From assembly GCA_947497295.1 (NCBI GenBank), contig CANMFU010000003.1:1-64000 (forward strand): 64,000 nucleotides of DNA, in the 5' to 3' direction. Below the pieces are notes generated by a model that was given only the letters and a program-made list of their open reading frames with translations, did no database searches and had not been told where the DNA came from. The first letter of the stretch is position 1. Every line of letters starts with the position of its first letter. Source of the DNA: an uncultured Roseovarius sp. Its GTDB lineage: Bacteria; Pseudomonadota; Alphaproteobacteria; Rhodobacterales; Rhodobacteraceae. Positions 8,003 to 15,419 of this stretch are shown in pieces. Both the position numbers and the translations under genes were made by a program.

Positions 8003-8628
8003 AGATTGAGGTCAGGAAATGGGTTCATCTGTTTTTGGATCGGAACAAACAGTCAGCCATAGGCGCGAATGGATGTGCGGAGAGATTACTCACTAAACAG
8101 CCCGCACTCCGGCGCCTTCGGCACCTCTGTTCGGCCTGCCGTTCGTCCGGGCGCTGCCCCGGAACCCCGCCCGCCGGGGGCGCCTGTGCAGCGGGCACTC
8201 CTGCGCGGAGGGCGGCAAGGTCATCGTTCCGCACCCCCCTTGCATCCCCTGCTCCCGGGGGAGCGTCGTTCCGCACTCCTCCCCCGAACCCCCGCCTGCT
8301 CGCAGGGGCTGTTCGCCACGCCCCTGCACCCACTGGCGTCTTCCGACGGGCTGGGAGCATTGCGCATCTCCCAGACGTCAAGCCACCAGACGATTGGTCG
8401 GTTAGTTTCGGGTATCAGCTAGTAAGCGCCCCTCTCCATCCAGGGCACGCTTCTTGCGACCCGCTCTGGATGGAGAGAGCGGCAACAGAAATAAATAATC
8501 AAACTTAGCCCACGGCTAACCCTTTTCACGCAGTTTGCATTACCGGGCGCCGGAAAATCCGAGAGCAGGCAGCTTACTCGTCATTGGCCTCCATATCTAA
8601 TACGCTGAAAAACGCCGGCTACGAAATT
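8003..8628. other. Long non-coding stretch between relaxase and AIPR gene, candidate oriT region
   Basis: About 626 bp with no credible gene; the open frames present are GC-driven and have no conserved look. It lies directly upstream of the relaxase start, the usual position of oriT. Contents: a very GC-rich part (8100-8330) with TCGTTCCGCAC repeated at 8224-8234 and 8266-8276, and an inverted repeat at 8432-8477 described separately. The right third turns AT-richer towards the AIPR 3' end. No T-tract terminator is seen. Confidence 0.45.
8432..8477. repeat. Inverted repeat with 12-bp perfect arms, loop sharing a 13-mer with 10698-10747
   Basis: Arms CTCTCCATCCAG (8432-8443) and CTGGATGGAGAG (8466-8477) flank a 22-nt loop. 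The loop contains CGCTTCTTGCGAC (8448-8460), identical to the loop and inner stem of another long hairpin at 10698-10747 whose arms are unrelated. No U-tract follows on either strand, so it is not a simple terminator. Possible oriT or recombination hairpin. Confidence 0.7.
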
Positions 8629-10428
8629 TTATTTCGTACGTAGCTCAACTTGCCCCACAAATTTTAAAAATGTCGATTTATGGGGTTCTTTCAGTGAGTC
8701 CACTACCCCAACAAAATTAGGTATTACCTTAACTACAGATTCATTGGTGACCCTGTCCCTTGAGAAAGCCCCGTCCAGCTGGCTAGAAAGCGACAGGAAC
8801 ATATCTACAATTGGCAGCCATATTTTTTCGCCGTGAGTTGGTGACACATTTCTTTTAAATTGCAAATCTATCCTATTTGATATGGCTTTACCGACAATGG
8901 TCTCCATGCATTCCGACGCTGCCCAGACAAGTAAGTAAGCTGAACCCTTCCTGTTAAGGAAGATAAGCGATCTTTCCTCAACTGAGGTTAATCCGCTCGC
9001 TTTCTGCTTTTGTCCAAGTGCAATTTTTCGGGAGTTTATGCCAGACAGAAGAGAATAGCAGAATACAATATGCCTAGCAGAAGTTCTGTCGGTAAATATT
9101 TGTCGGTAATGTTTTTCATTCGTCCAAAGCTCAGATTTCTTGTCATATGCGGTGACTGGATCACCATGAAACGCAGCTAGAGCCTGCCCGACGGTGTAAG
9201 ATGGGAGGGTATATTTACTCCTCCTGATGATATCACTTGCCCCACCCCTCCGGCCGCCTTCATATTCGGCGTTTGGAATGGTCTCGAATTCTGATCTTAG
9301 TCTTTCCTGTATAGGGTCATTGCTCCTGAAATCGGCTGCTTGAATTTTGTTTTGCGTATTATTGTACTGCACGACGCTTGATACGATCGATTCACGTGCA
9401 GATTTGACAAACTTGATGGCAACCTTAAGGTCTTTGGGTGGTGCAAATCCTAAACTTGAGATTGACCCTGTCGTTTGAGCTCCATTGACAATTGACATCC
9501 CATATATAACAAGTTTCCTACCAGCCTTCGTCTTTCTACCAAGTTCATAATTCAAGACTACTGCGGTGATCCCGTTATTATAAACGTAGAAGTTTTCAGG
9601 CTCTTCCCTTGCTGTGTTTTTTATCCCATTATTTATGTTTGAGTCACTTTGTCGGGAGCCAAGATACCCCCTGAGGTTCGCGGAGAATAAGTCAGTTTGG
9701 TGTGTGCTATATAAGCCGCTGAGCCATTCACCGGATACCACAGTGGAAAGCGCACTCCAATCATCACTTTTGACTTCATATGCATCGGGAACAACCGTTT
9801 CCAGTCTGTCAGTTACAATAATTGTCCTCTCAGCTTGTGTATATAGCCTCTCCAGAGTTTAACTGCATATCTCATCAGAAAAGACGCTTACATCCTTGCC
9901 TCCATCAAGATGCTTCAAGGCGCTTTTTGCTGTTGTTTCTACACCTATCAATTCTTTTTTCACATTTTTCGATGGAGGTAAATTATGGACATACCAAATA
10001 TGCAGTTGACGCACTTCTCCTTGCGCGACTGCCACTCGCAGTTCCTCTGCACGCCCCTTCAATCCTTCTGGCAGATGTTCGATGTCAGTGCCTAAAAGCC
10101 AAGTCACCGCTGTATTTAGATCAGACGCCTTGTTTGAGGGGGCCGCGTCTTTCGCCTTCTGTGACATGTAACACTGTCCGAGCACAGCAATTTGCTTTTC
10201 TTTGTCAACATATAAAACGTCACACTTTTTGTCGTCGCCGCCGCCTGTGATGGACTCACTAGCAATCGTTTGGAAGTCGTCCAGCCCGAACCGTAGGTTG
10301 ATAGCGAAGACGCCGAGAGCATCGCTTCCCAGAGGGAAATCTTCCTGAAGCTGGGAAAATGATTTTTCCCAATTATTTGTAAGCGTCGGAACTGCAATGG
10401 TGCTGTCGTTAATAAGAATTGGACCTGA
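8629..10428 (-). pseudogene. AIPR-family abortive-infection protein gene, interrupted by one in-frame stop
   Basis: Two pieces lie in exactly the same frame, separated only by TAA at 9859-9861. The 5' part reads DALGVFAINLRFGLDDFQTI, GGGDDKKCDVLYVDKE and AVLGQCYMSQ, the nuclease-like N-terminal region of AIPR proteins. The 3' part has LFSANLRGYLG, NNGIKNTAREEPENFYVYNN and SIVNGAQTTGSIS, the hallmark AIPR (PF10592) core. A CAA-to-TAA change would explain the stop. No ATG, GTG or TTG exists between the upstream stop (10429-10431) and the conserved N-terminal block, so the start is either a rare ATT or also lost. AIPR proteins are linked to phage resistance. It is either a recent pseudogene or a split protein: the 3' part could start at GTG 9741. 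Confidence 0.75.
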
Positions 10429-10802
10429 TTAGCCTGATTTATGGGGAGCCTAGTGCCTAACCACCAGGGATGCCAGCCCCTCTACTTGCCGGTTTGGGAC
10501 CGCAGATCCTTATGAAGGTGAGGCCGTTACCTTGAATTTTTAAAAGGGAAGTTACGGCGCTTGGTCATGTGCCTGATTGGATCGATTGCAGGTGAAACAT
10601 ATTCGGACCGGTATCAGTTCTCTTTCTACCCCATCCCTGAAGCTACCACACTGTCAAATTTTGACGAGAGGCCGCCCCCTCGTCGCTCTCCCGATAGGGC
10701 TCCCGCTTTGCCGCGCGCTTCTTGCGACGCGCAGCAAATCGGGAGCCTTGAACAAAGGGGTTCCACCGCTGGTGTCTTTTTCACACAGCAAGGAGACCTC
10801 GA
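10429..10802. other. Intergenic region between AIPR and PemK-like genes
   Basis: About 374 bp between divergent genes, so it should hold both promoters. No protein-coding signal is seen. The main structure is the long inverted repeat at 10698-10747. AAGGAGA is placed seven bases before the ATG at 10803. Promoter boxes could not be assigned with confidence. Confidence 0.5.
10698..10747. repeat. Inverted repeat with 20-bp arms (18/20 paired) carrying the shared 13-mer
   Basis: The left arm 10698-10717 starts GGCTCCCG and the right arm 10728-10747 ends CGGGAGCC. Two mismatches interrupt the 20-bp stem, and the loop is 10 nt. CGCTTCTTGCGAC at 10716-10728 is identical and in the same orientation to 8448-8460 in the other hairpin. 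Neither strand shows a following T-run. Together the two hairpins bracket the AIPR gene. Confidence 0.7.
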
Positions 10803-11312
10803 ATGTTTCAATATCCCCAACCCTTTACCCACGATTTCAACTGGAAAGACCTGATCGAGCGCGGCGACGTCGTGAAGTTCCGCTTTCCCGTTGCCGACGA
10901 GATCGCCCCGGGCGAACAGCCCAAGCTGCGGCCCTGCCTGCTGCTGGATGTCATCGAGCGCAACGGCGAGACCTTTGTAGAACTCGCCTATGGGACCTCG
11001 TCCGATGGTTGCGCAAACCGCGGCTACGAGGTTCTCGTCAAACAGGCCGGTTCCCGCGCGGCTGCTGGCCTCGACAAGCCGACACGCTTCGTCTGCGCGC
11101 GGCGCGTCATCGTGCATATCGACCATTCAGGCTTTGAGTGCGACGACGAGAATTTCGGTCCGCTGCTCGGTCGCCTGGATAAGCCTCTGCTGGAACGGAT
11201 GAATGATATCCGGGCCCGGATACAGGCAGAAGCCGACATCGCCGCGCACTACCGCGAGGAGCGGCGCAGAGAACAGGTTAGGTGGGTGATCAAAGACCGC
11301 GGTTTCCGGTAA
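10803..11312 (+). CDS. PemK/MazF-like protein, possible toxin
   Basis: A 169-residue protein whose pattern fits the PemK/MazF fold. RGDVVKFRFPVAD (residues 20-32) is the first strand pair, then KLRPCLLLDV corresponds to the K/R-RPxLVL strand, AYGTSS to the central strand, NRGYEVLV to the next strand, and LGRLDKPLLERMNDIRARI to the usual C-terminal 'lG.L....l..v' helix. It is longer than classical MazF (about 110) because of N- and C-terminal extensions. A strong AAGGAGA precedes the ATG. No classical antitoxin gene is adjacent; the next gene encodes a helical protein 50 bp downstream. It could instead be a non-toxic member of the fold. Confidence 0.5.
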   Translation: MFQYPQPFTHDFNWKDLIERGDVVKFRFPVADEIAPGEQPKLRPCLLLDVIERNGETFVELAYGTSSDGCANRGYEVLVKQAGSRAAAGLDKPTRFVCARRVIVHIDHSGFECDDENFGPLLGRLDKPLLERMNDIRARIQAEADIAAHYREERRREQVRWVIKDRGFR

Positions 11313-11362
11313 GGAACCGCGCTCTCGACGCCTCCCCCCACCCATCATCAACAAGGATAAAT

Positions 11363-11809
11363 ATGATGAACACCATTACTTTCCCGTCCGGCATCAACAT
11401 CAGCGCATTGGCCGCCGAATGCATCAGCCTCGCCCGGATCTCGGCGACCGGCATCGAAGAGGATGTGCTGGACCTCGCGTTGCCAGCCACCAAGCAGATC
11501 GCAACTGTGCTGCTGTCCAACATCCGCCAAGGAACCCTTATAAACAATGGCGTGCTGACGCTGCTCGAAGCTCTTCTCGACGCCATCGACGATGAGATCG
11601 AGGAAGGCACGCGATGGATCACCCGCTACGACCACAGCGAGGAGAATGTTTCCGGCAATACAAGCTGGCAGGAGACAACTTACAGCCCCGAGGCGGAGCG
11701 TCTGATTAACATTTTCGTGGTGCTGGAGGAGTTCCACGTCCTTCTCTTGCAGCTCTATGCCACCCTGCAAGCAGAAAAGACGCTGACGGTCCTTCGCGCG
11801 GCGTCATAA
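11363..11809 (+). CDS. Helical hypothetical protein following the PemK-like gene
   Basis: A 148-residue acidic protein predicted to be mostly alpha-helical, with amphipathic segments such as LTLLEALLDAIDDEIEEGTR and a C-terminal leucine-rich helix (FHVLLLQLYATLQAEKTL). AAGGAT lies seven bases before ATG 11363; a second ATG follows at once. It starts 50 bp after the PemK-like gene on the same strand, so they are likely cotranscribed. It may be the partner or regulator of that gene, but it has no DNA-binding motif typical of MazE-like antitoxins. No family is recognised. Confidence 0.55.
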   Translation: MMNTITFPSGINISALAAECISLARISATGIEEDVLDLALPATKQIATVLLSNIRQGTLINNGVLTLLEALLDAIDDEIEEGTRWITRYDHSEENVSGNTSWQETTYSPEAERLINIFVVLEEFHVLLLQLYATLQAEKTLTVLRAAS

Positions 11810-11931
11810 TCCCCACAGCGAACACGCGGACCTGAACACCCGCGTCAGGGCGTGCCGACGAACCTTCTGCTGCACACAGATGTCGGCGCGCCCGCCTTCG
11901 AGGCCAAAAAAAGATTGGCGAATCGAGGATT

Positions 11932-11954
11932 TGTGTAGCAAAATGTGTAGCAAG
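11932..11954 (+). repeat. Right arm-type double repeat
   Basis: Identical over 23 nt to 3178-3200 and in the same orientation, about 80 nt inside the right att core. Matches the expected layout of integrase arm sites on both arms of the element. Confidence 0.6.
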
Positions 11955-12032
11955 GAGCGCGGTCCAGTGTTGGAGGGATTCCGCTAACCCACTGATTTTA
12001 TACTTATTTTCCGGCCATCATGGGCCTAAAAA

Positions 12033-12122
12033 TGGCGGAGCGACAGGGATTCGAACCCTGGAGACGGTCTCCCGCCTACACACTTTCCAGGCGTGCGCCT
12101 TCGACCACTCGGCCACCGCTCC
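12033..12122 (-). tRNA. tRNA-Ser (anticodon GGA)
   Basis: A 90-nt serine tRNA with a long variable arm. The acceptor 5' end GGAGCGG pairs with TCGCTCC, followed by a G discriminator and an encoded CCA (12033-12035). The D arm starts GGCCGAGTGG, the anticodon loop reads CTGGAAA, and the T loop is GGTTCGAATCC. It decodes UCC/UCU. Its 3' end faces left and is the integration point of the mobile element: bases 12035-12056 are repeated at 3080-3101. Integration regenerates the acceptor, so the gene remains whole. Confidence 0.95.
12035..12056 (+). repeat. Attachment-site copy within the tRNA-Ser gene
   Basis: This 22-bp stretch spans the T arm and acceptor of the tRNA gene and is the right-hand partner of 3080-3101 (one mismatch). 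It marks the boundary between the element and the chromosome. Confidence 0.75.
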
Positions 12123-12195
12123 GTTGTGTCTCTTTACCGTTCGACATGCACGGTGTTCAAGCGGATAATCGCACGTGCGCCCAGCTTATGCCGTG

Positions 12196-12930
12196 CTAGC
12201 CGTCGAGGTGTAGATAGACGCGGCGGTTTTGGCGGCCTTTCTTTTCGATCTTGCCCAAGCGAAGGCGGCCAATCTCGCTGGTGCGCGCAACATGGGTTCC
12301 GCCGCACGGCTGCAGGTCAACCATCTCATCGCTATTGCCGATCTGGATCAGTCGTACGTGCGCGGCGCCGCGCGGTGGCGCGACCGACATCGTTTTGACG
12401 AGGCCGGGATTGGCAGCCAGATCAGCATCGGTGATCCAAGTCTCGCTGATCGGCAGATCGTCGTCGATCATGCGATTTAGCCGCGCCTCCAGCGTTTCGC
12501 GATCCTCGGGCGCATCGGGCATGTCAAAATCAAGGCGGCTGCGTGTCTCGGCCACCGCCCCGCCAGAAACTGGCAGCGGGATGACAACCGATAGCAGGTG
12601 CAGGCCAGTATGCATCCGCATCAAGCGATAGCGGCGGGTCCAGTCAAGGTGCTGCTCGACCCGCGTGCCAACCGGAGGCAGCGCCTGCGGGGCCGCGGGG
12701 ACCAGCACGATATCGGGAGCGCCGCTGGCGCCTGCACCGCCTTTGACAGTGGTTGCGATCTGCATGGCGCCGCCCGCCCATGTCAAATGCCCGCTATCGC
12801 CAGGCTGTCCGCCACCGGTCGGATAGAACAGTGACCGGTCCAGCACCACACCGCCCTCTGCGGTATGCGCAACCACTTGGCCGGGCGCCTCGGACAGGTA
12901 GGCGTCCGTGAGGAAATAAGGTGTGTTCAT
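12196..12930 (-). CDS. Alanyl-tRNA editing protein, AlaX type
   Basis: A free-standing editing protein of 244 residues that would hydrolyse Ser or Gly wrongly attached to tRNA-Ala. The zinc ligands are visible: His107 and His111 in RMHTGLHLL, and Cys209 and His213 in QPCGGTHV, the same arrangement as the AlaRS editing domain. The N-terminal half (TDAYLSEAPG, SLFYPTGGGQPGDSG) is the AlaRS-like beta-barrel, so this is the AlaX-M type. The start ATG overlaps the stop of the MscS gene (ATGA). It is the last gene of a long minus-strand directon. Confidence 0.9.
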   Translation of the reverse strand: MNTPYFLTDAYLSEAPGQVVAHTAEGGVVLDRSLFYPTGGGQPGDSGHLTWAGGAMQIATTVKGGAGASGAPDIVLVPAAPQALPPVGTRVEQHLDWTRRYRLMRMHTGLHLLSVVIPLPVSGGAVAETRSRLDFDMPDAPEDRETLEARLNRMIDDDLPISETWITDADLAANPGLVKTMSVAPPRGAAHVRLIQIGNSDEMVDLQPCGGTHVARTSEIGRLRLGKIEKKGRQNRRVYLHLDG

Positions 12931-15419
12931 CGATCCGCGTCCCCTGCCCCGCCATCGCCGCCTGAATCATCGACGCGCTGCGGTTCGGCATGCGGCGCGC
13001 CCGACATGTCTGATGTGTCAGGAGGCGGCTTGCTCAGCCGGTCGCGGCCTGCACCCACCGCTCCGACAAGGGTCTCGGGATTGCGTAGCCAAATATCGCG
13101 CTGCTGATAGGGCATCTCAATGCCTTCCTTGGCAAATCGCGCGGCAATCTCGTGGTTGATGTCCGACGTTACGTTCATCACGAAATTGATGTCGCGCAGG
13201 ATGAGGCGCACTTGAAAATCATAGGATTCGGTGCCGATACCCGAGAAAATTATGGTCGGTTCAGGGTTCATCAACACCATCGGATGGGCGCGGGCAATCT
13301 CGCGCAGGATGCCTTCCACCCATTTGGTATCCGTGCCATAGGCGACACCGACCTTTATGATCAGGCGGCCGACCGTGCTGCCCTTGGTGTAGTTCGTCAC
13401 CACGCCACTGACCAGATCGGAGTTGGGGATGATCAGGTCCGAGCGGTCAAACGTCTCGATCCGGGTGGAGCGGACCGAAATTTCGCGTACCGTGCCATGC
13501 TGGCCATTCACCTCGATCCAGTCGCCCTGGCTGATGGGCCTCTCGATCAAAAGGATGATGCCGGACACAAAGTTCGAGACAATTGTCTGCAAACCGAAAC
13601 CGATACCGACCGACAGCGCACCGGCGACGATGGCGATGTTGCTCAGATCGAGCCCCGCGCTGGTCACGGCGATCAGACCGGCCAGGAAGATGCCGATATA
13701 TCCGACACCCGAAACGATGGCATCGCGCCCGCCTGTGTCGATCCTGGTCTTGGGCAACAGCGAATTCTTCAGCGTGCCTTGAATCATCCGCGTGATGACG
13801 AAGCCGATTGTGAAGACGATGCCGAGCGTCAGGAAAATCGTCGGCGAAATGGTCAGATCGCCCACGGTGATCCCGCGTGTGAAGTTCAACCACAGCTCGC
13901 TCAGATCGGTGACGCGCGCGCCCCAGATCAGCGCGAACAAAGGCAGCGATATCAGCACCAAAAACGACCCCATCAGCATGGGTGTCAGCTCGTCCCCGGC
14001 ACCTTCGCGGCCCCGCGCCGCAAGGATATAAAGCTCGCGGATAACCTGCTGCATGATCAACAGAATCGTCATCAGTAGCAGTGACATCAGCGACGGCATC
14101 AGCAAATTGACGCCCGCCTTGAAATACCCAATCGCAACCAATGCCGGACTGACGACGGCGATGGCCATCAGCACCTTTGACAATAGCCGCGCCAGCCGCT
14201 TGCGATAGCTGTCGCTCCCGGCGCCAACCTCGTCTTCCTCGTCCGTATCGCCCAGCGCGGCCTGCGTGTGCTGCGCCAGCAACCGTGCCAGTGGGATCAG
14301 CAGTATGCCTGCAAGGACGATGACGGGAAACAATATGACAACGCGCGCCTCTATGGTCCAGCCTTGATCCAGACCGACCCTATAGAGGAAATAGATCACA
14401 GCCATGACCAGGCCCAGCACGCCGCCATAGAGCCGTCCGGAACGGCGCTCCTCAGGGCTCAACTGAAGCGGCAGGCGGTTCTCGTCCTGACGGGGACAGG
14501 CGCGCAGTGCAGTCCAGCGGACGACCAGAAAGATCAGCACCGGTATTTGCAGCCTGTCCAGCACGGTCGCGCTGTGTGATGCGAAAAGTCCGCTGAAGTC
14601 GATTGCGTAGATCAGGATCAAGAGGCCGAAAAACGGAATAACCATCTGGCCCATCGACACCAGAAAACCGACTATCCAGCGCCCGGATGTGGCCGATTGC
14701 GGCCGCACCAGACGCATCAGAAATTCCGACCAGAAACGCCCGCGCAGCAACAAAAACAGCCCAACCGCCGCGAGAAGCAGGGTGACCGGCAGCCTGGCCG
14801 TCAACTCAGAGCGCTGAGTTTCACTTGCAAGCCCACTGGCGATTTCAGCGCGCATATTTCCGAACGTCGTGGCGAGGGCATTCAGCCCTGCGCCCCAATG
14901 GGCCGGATTGAGCGGGGATGGCCCACGCTCGAGCAGTTCCTCGGTCGAGCGCTCGCGCACGATCCGGTCGATGCTCTTGATCATTTCGTCGGCCTTGCTG
15001 AAGGCCAGTTGCGCCTGTTTGACCGGCGCGCGCAGGTCTGAAAGCTGTTCGTTCAACGCGGTGCGCTGCGCGGCGATCTCGGGTGCCTCGGACGGCTCAC
15101 CCTCCGCCGGTGCTGGCCCCAGCGCGCGCAGTTGCGCATCCAGCGTCCCAATCGCGTTGCCGTTGACGTTTTGCGCAGCACCAAAAACGCTGCGCCATTC
15201 TGCCAACTGATCGCGCAGACTTTCAAAGGCAGAGGTCGACGCGCGCTGGTTTTCAATCGACGTGATCGCGCGCTGACTGATCGTCTCCCAGCGGTCGTAA
15301 TCAGGACCGGACGGGGGTTGCTGCGCCGCGACCATGGTCGCCGTCAGCCCAAGCGTCGCCGCCCCCGGAAGCAGGGCAAGCGTCAGGGCTAGAAGAAGAT
15401 GGCGCAGCAGTGCCATCAT
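12927..15419 (-). CDS. MscS-family mechanosensitive channel with DUF3772 domain
   Basis: An inner-membrane channel of 830 residues, predicted to open under hypo-osmotic membrane tension. A signal peptide (LLLALTLALLPGAATLGL) is followed by a coiled periplasmic region containing the DUF3772 area, about ten membrane segments (residues about 200-590), and the MscS core: GIGFGLQTIVSNFVSGIILL is the pore/TM3 region, then IERPISQGDWIEV and GTVREISVRSTRI form the beta domain. ATG 15419 overlaps the cysK stop by four bases; a longer reading inside cysK is rejected. It is far longer than E. coli MscS (286) and belongs with the large MscK/YbdG-like forms. Confidence 0.9.
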   Translation of the reverse strand: MMALLRHLLLALTLALLPGAATLGLTATMVAAQQPPSGPDYDRWETISQRAITSIENQRASTSAFESLRDQLAEWRSVFGAAQNVNGNAIGTLDAQLRALGPAPAEGEPSEAPEIAAQRTALNEQLSDLRAPVKQAQLAFSKADEMIKSIDRIVRERSTEELLERGPSPLNPAHWGAGLNALATTFGNMRAEIASGLASETQRSELTARLPVTLLLAAVGLFLLLRGRFWSEFLMRLVRPQSATSGRWIVGFLVSMGQMVIPFFGLLILIYAIDFSGLFASHSATVLDRLQIPVLIFLVVRWTALRACPRQDENRLPLQLSPEERRSGRLYGGVLGLVMAVIYFLYRVGLDQGWTIEARVVILFPVIVLAGILLIPLARLLAQHTQAALGDTDEEDEVGAGSDSYRKRLARLLSKVLMAIAVVSPALVAIGYFKAGVNLLMPSLMSLLLMTILLIMQQVIRELYILAARGREGAGDELTPMLMGSFLVLISLPLFALIWGARVTDLSELWLNFTRGITVGDLTISPTIFLTLGIVFTIGFVITRMIQGTLKNSLLPKTRIDTGGRDAIVSGVGYIGIFLAGLIAVTSAGLDLSNIAIVAGALSVGIGFGLQTIVSNFVSGIILLIERPISQGDWIEVNGQHGTVREISVRSTRIETFDRSDLIIPNSDLVSGVVTNYTKGSTVGRLIIKVGVAYGTDTKWVEGILREIARAHPMVLMNPEPTIIFSGIGTESYDFQVRLILRDINFVMNVTSDINHEIAARFAKEGIEMPYQQRDIWLRNPETLVGAVGAGRDRLSKPPPDTSDMSGAPHAEPQRVDDSGGDGGAGDADR

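Larger units (their letters stand above)
3080..12056. mobile_element. Integrative mobilizable element inserted at tRNA-Ser(GGA)
   Basis: The element is delimited by two direct copies of the tRNA-Ser T-arm/acceptor sequence (3080-3101 and 12035-12056, 21 of 22 bases identical). Each copy has, on its inner side, an AT-rich stretch and an identical 23-nt double repeat (3178-3200 and 11932-11954). It encodes one complete-looking tyrosine recombinase next to the left end, a MobV-like relaxase with small neighbours, and no type IV secretion genes. It would therefore be mobilizable with a helper rather than self-transmissible. The cargo is an AIPR abortive-infection gene (broken), a PemK/MazF-like gene, and three proteins of unknown function. 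Size is about 8.98 kb. Confidence 0.75.

Noticed and set aside
8025-8508. Overlapping open frames on both strands in the GC-rich region before the AIPR gene
   Set aside because: Pro/Arg/Ala-rich with no start context or conserved motifs. They are better explained as non-coding oriT-like DNA.
8432-10747. The paired hairpins as integron attC sites
   Set aside because: attC sites conserve the outer RYYYAAC/GTTRRRY ends and vary inside. Here the inner 13-mer is conserved and the ends differ, and no integron integrase is present.
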